Shown here one piece after another: positions 9,467 to 22,379 of a stretch of 64,000 nucleotides of DNA. How positions within the stretch are numbered: position 1 is the stretch's first letter; the number at the start of each line of letters is the position of its first letter. This DNA comes from Spinacia oleracea (Eukaryota > Streptophyta > Magnoliopsida > Caryophyllales > Amaranthaceae): NCBI RefSeq assembly GCF_020520425.1, contig NC_079487.1:86495141-86559140 (forward strand), read 5' to 3'. A program made the position numbers and the translations under genes. Below the pieces are notes generated by a model. That model saw only the letters and a program-made list of their open reading frames with translations, did no database searches and was not told the origin of the DNA.

Positions 9467-12400
9467 TGTAACAGCCCGCACTTTCGAGCTGCTATTTAGA
9501 ATTTTTTATTTCACACTAACTACATATTAGAGTTTAATATATAATACTAAACCGGAATTAACTCTCATAATAAACTTTGAATACACAAGAAGTTTCAACC
9601 TATCACGTCCCTTGATGATTCCACAATATTTTAGCAGAATAATTTCTTCCTCAATCCATACCTTGATCCATATCCGAGCTTACTCAATTCCTGCAAAACC
9701 ATTAGAAAGAGAATCTGCCCCCACCGGGACAGGTTCAAATAACAAAATCTGGGAGACTGAGTACACACTGTCCAACCTGAAACTCATTTTGGTGGCTTAA
9801 AACATGATATCGTCATTTTATTTATTTGTAAGGTAAAACTGATTTGAAACGATCAGATCTCATATTTCAAACCAAGCTCAGTAACCAAATTTCAAGAACT
9901 TAAATCATTTCACATAAATTCTTTGAATCATAACTGTAATATTCATAATTGATTAAGTAAATTAAGCAAAGGCTTCAGACTCATTCAGTAGGTGTGCAAA
10001 AGATGTTCATATCAGAAGAAGGTTTCAAATCCACTGTTTAGCATAATCAAACCTTAACATATACTTCAAAATATCCATCATGGACTCACAATCGTTTCTC
10101 ATGATTTTAATTATAAACCTAATCTAAGTACAAACACATTTCGAACCATAATAGCCACTAAGATACTGAATCTCTCATACCAAAACACATACATATTCTA
10201 TTGAAGACATTGAAACTCCAATTCGCACCGATCTTGATAATTTATTTTTGAAATAGTATCATGAGGCTAGTATAACCTTATCAAAAGAGTAACTATAAGT
10301 TATTGATACTCAAAATCTTTAATTTTCCAAAAATACTTCTTGCAAATGATAAATAACGTATCAAAATCACACTTCGAATTTTGCAAACAATATATGTTTG
10401 ATATTTCAAAGCACATAAACACACTAATTCTTTCACATTATTTGCTTATTCTAGGAAATTCGAACACATTTTATGTTTAGAACTTATAAACTAAATAGGG
10501 GAAGAGAACACGAATAGAGACGGGTTGAATAACCACCATCTCCAAACTTTTAGGGATCGTCACACACCTTTTCACACATGCTTGCAAGACTTTTTAGGAC
10601 ATGTCCCAACAGGTGTACATATGTACATTTACACAAATGCACATATGTGCATTTACACAGATCACACACAAATACACAAGTGTTGTTCATGACCGTTATT
10701 AACGGCTTCTTCCCCACTAAAACACATGTGAAAACTTATTTGATAAATTTAAGAAATAATAAACGTACTTCTTCAAACGCTTGTATCACAAACCAAATCA
10801 TATCCGAATTAACACAATTAAACACAGTTGAAAATGTTGTCACATTGATACTTATTCAAATTGACAAATCCATCCAAAATATTTGCTTTAAAATCATAAT
10901 AGCTTATCCAAAGCTTTTCAGAAAATTTGTATACATAGATCTTGAAAACAAGATAACCTCAACACCTATATGTAATTCAGTTCGCTTGAAAGCACTCGCA
11001 TGTAGTTAAAATCAAAGGTATAGCCGAAATCCTTACGCTTTCAAGAGTCATACCCATGAATTCAAAATAATAACCTCAATATTAATCCACTGATATATTC
11101 TTGACCCCAAAACACACATATTTAGTTTGCAGCACAAAGATCACCCTTTCAAATTACTCCAACCAATAGTCAGAATACTATAATAAACTCAATCCCTTAT
11201 TATAATATGAAACCTTAATAACCTTGAGTAGGATAACCCGAGATCTCACTTACAAGTAACTCCAGATGCATATAAGTTATACCCAAGTTAGCTTAATAGC
11301 TCAATTAAGACTAGTCAATTTGATTTGCTCTTGATCGTATGTGGTTACCTACCCAGCACTATAACTCTTTTAAAAAAAAAACTTTCATTAAGAATATAGT
11401 ATAAAACGATGTATAAACACACAATCTAATCGTATTAAAATATACATAGTTTAAAAAAATTGTTCTTAATCTTTCAATTCGAACACACTCTTTACAGGAA
11501 ATCATATTGACTCCTCCAATTAAATAACTTTTTAATCAAAAGTTTGAAATATATAATATCTTAACATAGTTAATTGATCTTCAAAACTCGATAACGAATA
11601 GACCATACAGATTAACTTGGAAAAACAACATAATTAATTAAAATAAGCATAATATAATGGGTCGCTCAAAATTAGACTTTTTAAATGATTAAATAGTTAA
11701 TTATTTTTTTTTTCTTTTGGTTACCAAAACTGGTATATCAAATCATAAAACTCATTTCAAAAAGCTTATATCATAATTACATCACGAGTTATAAATAAAT
11801 AAATCAATAACTAGCAGTGATCGTGAAATCAGCGTTTTTCATTTATCGATAATTCATAATTCTTTACTTAATTAAATCTAGCATACGGAAGGAAAATAAT
11901 CATCTTATCAAATAGTTTATAGAAGTTGTTATAAATTATATGGCTCAAACAGTAGTTTGAGAGGAACAAGGAGTAGAAAATTAAAGAAGTTTACCCTGAA
12001 TAAGTACTCGCATATGATTCGACCGATAGTTTTTGCCAAAACTTATTTATCCCAACCATAGATTAATACTCCCTCCGTCCCAGATTAGTTGTTACACTTA
12101 CCTTTGCACAAAGTTTTAGGTGATAAGTGGTTGTTTGGTTATCAATTGTTACTTTATTGAAAAAGTAGATGTGATAGGAGTTAGTGGGGTATTTTTTTTT
12201 TAATTGAATGAGAGATGGTGTGAGGACAAAAAGAAATTTAGTGGGAAAAGAGAGACAATATAATAATTGTGGGGTCATTCCTAATTTAGAAGTGTAACAA
12301 CTAATCTGGGACGGACGAAAAAGGAAAGTGTAACAACTAATCTGGGACGGAGGGAGTATATAGTAATTGTACTCATGATTATCTAATCATGTGCCTTATT

Positions 12401-13863
12401 TCAAAATTTGCCATACCTATAGCTTGAATACTTAGAAAATTCGGTAACACCATTTCTCAAAACATACCAACGAATATAATTACACTAGCACAAGCTTGCC
12501 CAAGTTGTAAGAGTCTGAAATCGCTACAACCCATATCCTTTTTCCAGTAAGGATAATTATTTTTAACAAAATTTAACATCAATCGTATACCCAAACACGC
12601 GACCAACTTTCACAAGTCTCACCATCAAACTCACAAATCTCACAACCGCATGGTCACAAGTGTCAGGTTCAAATCAAGCAAAATATTTCGATTCAAAACC
12701 CAAATCATTGAGTTCATTGAAATGCTAATAATATAAAAATCACACATACTTTTACGAAATCACAATTTTCAAATCATAATAACATAACACTTGAAATTAA
12801 TTCAAAAGTCTTATTCTTAAATGTAAATCACATAATTCACATAATTGTTAAAATCTAGGAAACACAAGTCATAAAATTTTATAAAGGTGGATGGACAATG
12901 TGTACCTTCAATTGTCACACCTAACCTCCAAGAATCTCATTTCACAATCACCATCAATCGCTTTAATCTGAATTCAATCTTCTCGAACACATCCCCGTGC
13001 TTTAATCTCCAACGATAACCCACAATCTTGACCATCGATTTTATCTTGAACTTTCCCTTTAGAAGCCAACAACGCAACTAAGAAGTTGGGGAAGTGAGAA
13101 GTAACAAGGAAGAAGAGCAACAACAACACGTTGACATCAGCAACTGTCAGCTTCAGAAGGTCGTATCTCCTAGCTCAGAGTTCCTATTTTAGTAATTCTT
13201 GAGCCTAAGTTCATTAGGTTGAAGAGATATACAATTACTTTTCAGATAACATAACCTTAAAATGATTAGAAGGTTGTTGAAACAAGAGAAGAAGGATATG
13301 GTGCTGACATTACAACAACAGCAGCAACACTTGGTTTCAAAAGGGATTATCTCCTAGAATAATGCTCCAAATTGAGTGATTCTTGAACCTAAACTGGTTA
13401 ATTTTTAAATGGCTAAAAATTTCATGTAGGAAGAATTGGCTAAAAATTAGCGAATGATGGATGAATTTGATCAAACAGAACCGACCTTTGAGAAATGCCA
13501 GCTAGAGGAGGAAGAAGATGAGATGGGTTTTTTTGGGTCTTCTAATTGGGTTGACAAATTAAGAATTTGCCTCACTAAATATGGATCATGGAGGAGATGA
13601 AAGCAAATCAAAGAGGTGGAATGCCTCTTAAAATGACACATAGGGAAGGATGAGAAAGAAAAATGAGTTTCTTATTGAGGGCAATATAGTAATTTCAATT
13701 ATACCAAAAATCTGATTTTCTTCTACTTATTAACAACACATAATAACAAATAATAGTCAATCATAAACCCATAATTTCACAAATATAGTTTTATAAAGGT
13801 AATTAAGCTAATAAAATATCATTATTGTTTAATTTGAAGTGGCTTAAAAACGAGGCTATTACA
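9467..13863 (-). repeat. Left LTR (3' LTR) of the long-LTR element
   Basis: Begins TGTAACAGCCCGC and ends GGCTATTACA. It is longer than its partner because of the MITE at 12069-12356. Confidence 0.9.
12069..12356. mobile_element. Stowaway-like MITE inside the left LTR, 288 bp
   Basis: Termini CTCCCTCCGTCCCAGATTAG and their inverted copy, with TA duplications (12067-12068, 12357-12358). The other LTR has the empty site (single TA at 17222-17223), so insertion followed retrotransposition. The right terminal repeat is present twice in tandem (about 12287-12316 and 12327-12356). Confidence 0.93.
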
Positions 13864-14611
13864 TACTACCACCCACAAAATAAGTTTCGCCCTCGAAACT
13901 TTAAAACAAAAACTTTAGATCATTTGAATAACATATTATTTTGAAATCACATTTTGAAATCACAGTGTAGGAAATAAACTAACATAACTCGATTTCCTTG
14001 AAATATATGATTCCAATATGAATATTGAATTTTGAGGAACAATGGATGGATTGGAGATTAACGATACTCAATTCGGTTTAGGAGGAAGAAGATTATATGA
14101 ATTAATGATGACGACATACTGAAACTCTTGATCCGAGATAGAGAATTGAACAATAGATATTTTAATGAGTCCAATCTTTACATTAGGGTTCCAATTACCC
14201 AGATTAAGCAATCTATTCCAGACTCAAATTCTCATAATTCAAAACAAGCAATGAAATCTAAAATCCTCAACCCATCATCTCCGAGTGCATAACCACACTA
14301 ATATTTATAAATCCAATTTCAATCCTCGACACTTCTTCCCACATTGATTAAAATAAAGTTTCACTAATTCCCAAAACATATGTTTAAGTTTTCCAACCTT
14401 CATATCCCTATCACATTTCACAAACCAAATATCATGACTTCAAATCTTCCTTACATTTCTGGACTCCTCGGTTTAAAGCAAAATACTTTGAGCTTAACAT
14501 CGCAAATATACTTATTGACTCTTACTCAATCATATAAACCTATTTCCAACTCATATGCTATAATATGAAGATCATAGCAAACCCAAAATCAACCTTGGCT
14601 CTGATACCACC
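13864..14611 (-). mobile_element. Non-coding interior of the long-LTR element
   Basis: Holds only a primer-binding site at its right end and, at its left end (minus-strand 3' side), a purine-rich GTGGGTGGTAGTA tract as candidate polypurine tract. No gag or pol motif in any frame. Confidence 0.75.
14592..14610 (-). promoter_or_regulatory. Primer-binding site (initiator tRNA-Met)
   Basis: Minus strand reads GGTGGTATCAGAGCCAAGG right after the LTR end GGGCTGTTACA. Confidence 0.85.
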
Positions 14612-17600
14612 TGTAACAGCCCGCACTTTCGAGCTGCTATTTAGAATTTTTTATTTCACACTAACTACATATTAGAGTTTAATATATAATACTAAACCGG
14701 AATTAACTCTCATAATAAACTTTGAATACACAAGAAGTTTCAACCTATCACGTCCCTTGATGATTTCACAATATTTTAGCAGAATAATTTCTTCCTCAAT
14801 CCATACCTTAATCCACATCCGAGCTTACTCAATTCCTCCAAAACCATTAGAAAGAGAATCTGCCCCCACCAGGACAGGTTCAAAGAACAAAATCAAGGAG
14901 ACTGAGTACACACTGTCCAACCTGAAACTCATTTTGGTGGCTTAAAACATGATATCGTCATTTATTTATTTGTAAGGTAAAACTGATTTGAAACGATCAG
15001 AACTCATATTTCAAACCAAGCTCAGTAACCAAATTTCAAGAACTTAAATCAATTCACATAAATTCTTTGAATCATAACTGTAATATTCATAATTGATTAA
15101 GTAAATTAAGCAAAGGCTTCAGACTCATTCACTAGGTGTGCAAAAGATGTTCATATCAGAAGAAGGTTTCAAATCCACTGTTTATCATAATCAAACCTTA
15201 ACATATACTTCAAAATATCCATCATGGACTCACAATCGTTTCTAATGATTTTAATTATAAACCTAATCTAATTACAAACACATTTTGAACCATAATAGCC
15301 ACTAAGGATTCTTCATACTGAATCTCTCATACCAAAACACATACATATTCTATTGAAGACATTGAAACTCCAATTTGCACCAATCTTGATAATTTATTTT
15401 TGAAATAGTATCATGAGGCTAGTATAACCTTATCAAAAGAGTAACTATAAGTTATTGATACTCAAAAACTTTAATTTTTCCAAAAATACTTCTTGCAAAT
15501 GATAAATAACGTATCAAAATCACACTTCGAATTTTGCAAACAATATATGTTTGATATTTCAAAGCACATAAACACACTAATTCTTTCACATTATTTGCTT
15601 ATTCTAGCAAATTCGAACACATTTTGTGTTTAGAACTTATAAACTAACTAGGGGAAGAGAACACAAATACAGACGGGTTGAATAACCACTATCTCCAAAC
15701 TTTTAGGGGTCGTCACCCACCTTTTCACACATGCTTGCAAGACTTTTTAGGACATGTCCCAACACAGATGTACATATGTACATTTACACAGATGCACATA
15801 TGTGCATTTACACAGATCACACACAAATACACAAGTGTTGTTCATGACCGTTATTAACGGCTTCTTCCCCACTAAAACACATGTGAAAACTTATTTTATA
15901 AATTTAAGAAATAATAAACGTACTTCTTCAAAGGCTTGTATCACAAATCAAATCATATCTGAATTAACACAATTAAACACAGTTGAAAATGTTGTCACAT
16001 TGATACTTATTCAAATTGACAAATCCATCCAAAATATTTGCTTTAAAATCATAATAGCTTATCCAAAGCTATTCACAAAATTTGTATACATAGATCTTGA
16101 AAACAAGATAACCTAAACACCTATATGTAATTCAGTTTGCTTGAAAGCACTCGCATATAGTTAAAATTCAAGGTATAGCCGAAATTCCTACGCTTTCAAG
16201 AGACATACCCACGAATTCAAAATAATAACCTCAATATTAATCCACTGATATATTCTTGACCCCAAAACGCACATATTTAGTTTGTAGCACAAAGATAACC
16301 CTTTCAAATTACTCCAACCAATAGTCAGAGTACTATAATAAACTCAATCCCTTATTATAATATGAAACCTTAATAACCTTGAGTAGGATAACCCGAGATC
16401 TCACTTACAAGAAACTCCAGATGCATATAAGTTATACCCAAGTTAGCTTAATAGCTCAATTAAGACTAGTGAATTTGATTTGCTCTTGATCGTATGTGGT
16501 TACCTACCCAACACTATAACTCTTTTTTAAAAAAAACTTTCATTAAGAATATAGTATACAACGATGTATAAACACACAATCTAATCGTATTAAAATATAC
16601 ATAGTTTAAAAAAATTGTTCTTAATCTATCAATTCGAACACACTCTTTACTGGAAATCATATTGACTACTCCAATTAAATAACTTTTTAATCAAAAGTTT
16701 GAAATATATAATATCTTAACATAGTTAATTGATCTTCAAAACTCGATAACGAATAGACCATACAGATTAATTTGGAAAAACAACATAATTAATTAAAATA
16801 AGCATAATATAATGGGTCGCTCAAAATTAGACTTTTTAAATGATTAAACAGTTTATTATTATTTTTTTCTTTTGGTTACCAAAACTTGTATATCAAATCA
16901 TAAAACTCATTTCAAAAAGCTTATATCATAATTACATCACGAGTTATAAATAAATAAATCAATAACTAGCAGTGATCGTGAAATCAGCGTTTTTCATTTA
17001 TCGATAATTCATAATTCTTTACTTAATTAAATCTAGCATACGGAAAGAAAATGATCATCTTATCAAATAGTTTATAGAAGTTCTTATAAATTATATGGCT
17101 CAAACAGTAGTTCGAGAGGAACAAGGAGTAGAAAATTAAAGAAGTTTACCCTGAATAAGTACTCGCATATGATTCGACTGATAGTTTTTGCCAAAAATTA
17201 TTTATCCCAACCATAGATTAATATATAGTAATTGTACTCATGATTATCTAATCATGTGCCTTATTTCAAAATTTTCCATACCTATAGCTTGAATACTTAG
17301 AAAATTCGGTAACACTATTTCTCAAAACATACCAACGAATATAATTACACTAGCACAAGCTTGCCCAAGTTGTAAGAGTCTGAAATCGCTACAACCCATA
17401 TCCTTTTTCCAGTAAGGATAATTATTTTTAACAAAATTTAACATCAATCGTATACCCAAACACACGACCAACTTTCACAAGTCTCACCATCAAACTTACA
17501 AATCTCACAACCGCATGGTCACAAGTGTCAGGTTCAAATCAATCAAAATATTTCGATTCAAAACCCAAATCATTGAGTTCATTGAAATGCTAATAATATA

Positions 17601-18728
17601 AAAATCACACGTACTTTTACGAAATCACAATTTTCAAATCATAATAACATAACACTTGAAATTAATTCAAAAGTCTTATTCTTAAATGTCAATCACATAA
17701 TTCACATAATTCTTAAAATCTAGGAAACACAAGTCATAAAATTTTATAAAGGTGGATGGACAATGTGTACCTTCAATTGTCACACCTAACCTCCAAGAAT
17801 CTCATTTCACAATCACCATCAATCGCTTTAATCTGAATTCAATCTTCCCGAACACATCCTCGTGCTTTAATCTCCAACGATAACCCATAATCTTGACCAT
17901 CGATTTTATCTTGAACTTTCCCTTTAGAAGCCAACAACGCAACTAAGAAGTTGGGGAAGTGAGAAGTAACAAGGAAGAAGAGCAACAACAACACGTTGAC
18001 ATCAGCAACTGTCAGCTTCAGAAGGTCGTATCTCCTAGCTCAGAGTTCCGATTTTAGTAATTCTTGAGCCTAAGTTCATTAGGTCGAAGAGATATACAAT
18101 TCCTTTTCAGATAACATAACCTCAAAATGATCAGAAGATTGTTGAAACAAGAGAAGAAGAATCTGGTGCTGACATCACAACAACAGCAGCAACACTCGGT
18201 TTCAGAAGGGATTATCTCCTAGAATAATGCTCCAAATTGAGTGATTCTTGTACCGAAACTGGTTAATTTTTCAAGGGATAAAACTTTCATGTAGGAAGAA
18301 TTGGCTAAAAATGAGCGTATGATGGATGAATTTGATCAAACAGAACCGACCTTTGAGAAATGCCAACTAGAGGAGGAAGAATATGAGATGGGTTTTTTTG
18401 GGTCTTCTAATTGGGTTGACAAATTAAGAATTTTCTTCACTAAATATGGATCATGGAGGAGATGACAGCAAATCAAAGAGGTGGAATGCCTCTTAAAATG
18501 ACACATAGGGAAGGATGGGAAAGAAAAATGAGTTTCTTATTGAGGGCAATATAGTAATTTCAATTATACCAAAAATCTGATTTTCTTCTACTTATTAACA
18601 ACACATAATAACAAATAATAGTCAATCATAAACCCATAATTTCACAAATATAGTTTTATAAAGGTAATTAAGCTAATAAAATATCATTATTGTTTAATTC
18701 GAAGTGGCTTAAAAACAAGGCTATTACA
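14612..18728 (-). repeat. Right LTR (5' LTR) of the long-LTR element
   Basis: Same ends as the left LTR; collinear over its length except for the MITE and small indels. Confidence 0.9.
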
Positions 18729-18867
18729 TCAAGGGTTCAAACCTTGCACAAACCATGTTCGACACTTTTTTATGTATATGAAAATTACATGGAGCAAACG
18801 ACCCATAAGCAGAGCGCCACGTGTCACGTATAGTTTCTTATAGACGTCGTTTAATATATAGTATAGA

Positions 18868-19200
18868 TTAAAGTTGATAAAGATTCTTCATTTTTTAATT
18901 TAAACAATGCAAATTACGTTTATTGATAATGTTTTCACCATTATCCAAAAATATGACGTTGAAAAGTGTGAGAGATGTAATGTCTCAATGGGAAAGTGTG
19001 AAAGATTTAGTGTCCCAATGATTTCAATTAATTAAAATAATCATTTGCACGGTTTTTGACATAATATTAAGGACATTTATGATACAATATAAATGAAAGA
19101 TTTTCAATGTAAAAATTAAAATGGGATACTAAAAACGAAGAGGGATATTTAGCGAATTATATAATTTTTTTGGCAAGTAGCATTTAGCGAATTTTCATGA
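18868..19200. other. Continuation of the gene-less germin-like flank, then AT-rich DNA
   Basis: 18868-18910 resumes the match to 2411-2450. Beyond this I see no gene or recognised repeat. Confidence 0.5.
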
Positions 19201-19204
19201 ATTT

Positions 19205-20277
19205 TATAAATGTACCCTATCCCACACCCGCGGTCGTTGGCTCGTTGCTGCTCATTTTAAACTTCCCGTCTAGTCACTTGTTTTCGTCCAATCAAACCAT
19301 AACTTATGTCATATTTATTTTCTAAATTATTTGCTTTTATTTATTTTAATTTCGTTTTAGGAAGAGTATAAACACTTTAAGGGATTTATTTTATTTCCCT
19401 TACACTTTTATTTCCTAGAATTCAAAATTACGCTAGTTTTATTTTTCTCTCTTCCATTGTTGAACTCTAGCTTTTCAATATTCCATTCATCAATCTAGAG
19501 GTATTTTTATAATTAATTCTTTGTTATTATTTTTGTTCCGTAGATTAATGCTCCCTCTAAATATGAAATTCATATTTATTATTTCTTGCATGATTGTTAA
19601 TTCAATTATGAGCGAGTAGTCATTTTGTAGGACTAAGTAAGGGAAGCCATGTTTATACCGTGATTGTCATTCATTAAAGTTTGTTAATTTATAGATTATT
19701 CTTGACTAATTCCAATTGATTTGTGCTTGATTGTTGATTCATGTAATTGGTCAATATCGTTGATTGATTATCTAGCTAGCTAATATGAATTAGAATCGAA
19801 AGATCATATACTTAGGGGTTTTGTACAATTGGCAATTCTGATTATGTTAGCGACCATATTGCATATGTTGCATTGAAAGTGTTACGACCCGACCATAGGA
19901 TTAACATGTACTTTAATTACTTGGCCAAGTTTATTAATTGTCAGATTTATTTGTGTTCTTGGATTGGTATAAGCATGGTGGACCTAACGTACGCCCTTGA
20001 CTTTTAATTCATTCATAAATGCCACATTTATGTTATAAACCAAAAATAACCTTTCATTTATTGAAATAATTTATATAATTGAGCAAAAACTAATAGAACT
20101 TGTCTCCTTGTGTGATCGACCCGTATTTGCTAAGTATCTGCTAACAACAGACAGCATGCACTTGCGGTATCACTTTTTAATTCGTCGGGTTTTTGTCGTC
20201 GTTGTCCGGGCGACGTCTAGATTCTATTAGTTTTAGTTTGATATTTGAACTGTTTCCATTGTCTCATTGGAACTTTT
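19205..20277 (+). mobile_element. 5' end of a decayed Athila-like Gypsy element (LTR and leader)
   Basis: The LTR-like stretch probably ends at TTGCGGTATCA (20172). It is followed by TTTTTGTCGTCGTTGTCCGG (20190-20215), a degenerate form of the TTTTTGGCGCCGTTGCCGGG primer site typical of Athila-type elements. The left boundary is a guess. The leader is interrupted at 20278 by Copia-1 and resumes at 30700. Confidence 0.5.
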
Positions 20278-21656
20278 TGAAGGAAATAATGCCCTTGGTC
20301 CAAGTATGCATTCTATGTTAAGTCTAATAAATGCGGTTCAGTATTAATTAACAAGTTAATAATTCAGTGAGATCAAGTGAGCTGAATGCCTAGCTAGAGG
20401 CCGCTTCAGTTCAAGTGGAATTAATGATATTAATCCACAGCTTACTCTTGACTGAACCCGTAGGGTCACACAAATAGTACGTAAACGGATCAAGTATTTA
20501 ATGGCATTAAATACTCCATCTATGAATATTCGGAACCGACGGATCTTGGTTTCAATGGGAGCTAAGATCGTCACAGGCAAGAAATGAATACTCCGGAAAC
20601 GATGATATTGCCGGAAACGGAAATATGGATCGTATCGGAAATATGAATATTATCCAAGTCGTAGATGTTGCCGGAAACGGAAACATGGTACGTATCGGAA
20701 AATATTATTGGAAATGGAAATATTACCAGAATCGGAAATATTGCCGGAAACGGAAATATTGTCAGAATCGGAAATATTACCGGAATCGGAAAATAATTCC
20801 AGAAACGGAAATATTAAATATTTGTTCGAAACGGAAATTAATTCCGGAATCGGAAATATTAAATATTGTTCGTATCGGAAATAAATTCCGGAACTGGAAA
20901 TTTAATCGGAAGCGTATCGTACGAATTAGCATCGGACGAGGCCTGCCGGACGAAGGCCCAGCACGAAGCCGGGGACATCGCCCAGCAAGCACGCACGCCA
21001 CAAGCCCAGCCAAGGCAGCGCCCAGGCCTACCACAAGGCAGGCCCAGCGCGCGCCAAGGCCACGGATGCGTGGGCCGCGCTGCGTGGGCTGCTGCTCGCA
21101 CGCGCATGGGCAGCCCTTGTGGCTGCCGTGTGTGTGTGAGTTTGTGCTCATGCGTGATTCCTAAATCTACAAGAGTCAGTGTATGATTAAATTTCTATTC
21201 CTAATTGGATAAATTAATTAAATAGAATTCATGTAGGATTCTAATTTCAATTAATTCGTATCCTACTAGGATTACGATTCCTTTTCCATAACTCTATAAA
21301 TAAAGGCCTAGGGGTCATAATTTATACACAAGTTTTAAGTATTCAAAACTAAGATTTTTAAGCAGAAAAATCAGCCAATATTCTTGCCTACCTAACCGAA
21401 AATATTAGAACCTTAAGGGCGATTCTAGTTGGTCAATCTTAAGGCGGATCCGGACGTGCTGTGGACTATCTACGGAGGGACGACACTTGGAGTCCTAAAG
21501 ACTTGTTCTTGTTCGGTTCGGGCGCAGCTAGGGAAGGCACGCAACAAAGAGTATGCATCTAAACTATGCTAAATGATTATGTGTAAATAATATGTTTCCT
21601 GGCTTTATGGTTTTTCCGCATGATTTATGAACTGTCATATGAATCATAACCTAACA
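20278..21656 (+). repeat. 5' LTR of Copia-1
   Basis: Starts TGAAGGAAATAATGCCC and ends ATCATAACCTAACA. A TATA box (TATAAATA) is at 21295-21302. Bases 20590-20915 are a degenerate short-period array of CGGAAATATT-like units, followed by a GC-rich block to about 21140. A 179-codon frame across this array is an artefact shared by all LTRs of the family. Confidence 0.95.
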
Positions 21657-21657
21657 G

Positions 21658-21671
21658 TGGTATCACGAGCC
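21658..21671 (+). promoter_or_regulatory. Primer-binding site of Copia-1
   Basis: TGGTATCACGAGCC directly after the LTR. It equals the initiator tRNA-Met site TGGTATCAGAGCC except for one extra C, a variant shared by both Copia elements here. Confidence 0.75.
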
Positions 21672-22379
21672 CCTTATTATTTTCATAATCTAAATTGCAT
21701 GAACATGGTTAAATATTGCAAATTTGCAAGAATTAAAAGGGGTGATTAATTTTCGTAATTGTTAATTAATTGCAAATTGCGTTTATTTAATTATACGTAC
21801 GCAGTTTTTCGGCAGTTTCTTCGTTACTCATCCAAATCGAGTGATTTTTGTGTCAATTCCGCATGTAAAAGGCATTCTCAAATTCGAAGCCTAACTATGA
21901 CTTTTCGAAGGTTTTAGTTTTTCGAATGCAAAATTTCGTAAATTTAAGATGTTAAATTAAATATTTGCGATTCTTGTTGATAAATCTTGAATTTTTTATT
22001 GACCTACTGCATATGTTTAACAAGTTTGAATGCCTAGTCTTGTTAATTATGCAATCTAATTTGTAATTATGATTAATTTGTTGAAAATTAGAATAATTTA
22101 GAATTAATTTGATTTTCATAATTAATTGTAATTTAATTAGAAACCTATGATTAAAAACCACCATAAAAATTGTAAATTTACGATAAATTTTAAATTTTTA
22201 TGACCTAGACTTGAATCCATAACAATCGGAAATCAAATGGATAATAAATTTTCGATTTTTTCGCCCTAAAATTATGAAATTAATATTATTTATTAATTTG
22301 TCATTAATTTTAAATATAAATTTTAAATTTTTATGCGATTCGTTCATAAAACTTGCACGCACGAAGCAATGGACGCTTC

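Larger units (their letters stand above)
9467..18728 (-). mobile_element. Long-LTR retrotransposon with a 748-bp non-coding interior (LARD-like, Tekay/Del-like LTRs)
   Basis: Two direct LTRs of 4397 and 4117 bp surround a 748-bp interior. A perfect 5-bp duplication TCAAG flanks it (9462-9466, 18729-18733). The minus-strand primer-binding site TGGTATCAGAGCC abuts the right LTR, so transcription is leftward. LTR length and TGTAACAGCC/GGCTATTACA ends resemble Tekay/Del chromoviruses, but no gag or pol remains, so it would need proteins in trans. The LTRs differ by roughly 2% in the part I compared. Confidence 0.88.
9319..18867 (-). mobile_element. Small non-autonomous Helitron, split by a nested LTR element
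   Basis: On the minus strand the 5' end is TCTATACTATATATTAA (18867 leftward), a classic plant Helitron start. The 3' end is CTAG (9319-9322), preceded by a GC-rich hairpin at 9331-9348 (six-pair stem CCCGGG) eight bases away. The insertion is between host A and T with no duplication, as for Helitrons. Removing it rejoins host sequence that lines up with the uninterrupted paralogue at about 2390-2450. Without the nested element it is only about 290 bp and encodes nothing. Confidence 0.88.

Noticed and set aside
9467..18728. Simple tandem segmental duplication of about 5 kb
   Set aside because: The perfect TCAAG duplication, TG...CA ends and the tRNA-Met primer-binding site next to the right copy show that the two copies are LTRs.
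20625..21164. 179-codon frame in the LTRs (also at 29663, 35137 and 44364)
   Set aside because: It follows the CGGAAATATT-type short repeats and the GC block of the LTR. Repetition in four LTRs only reflects LTR copies, not coding selection.
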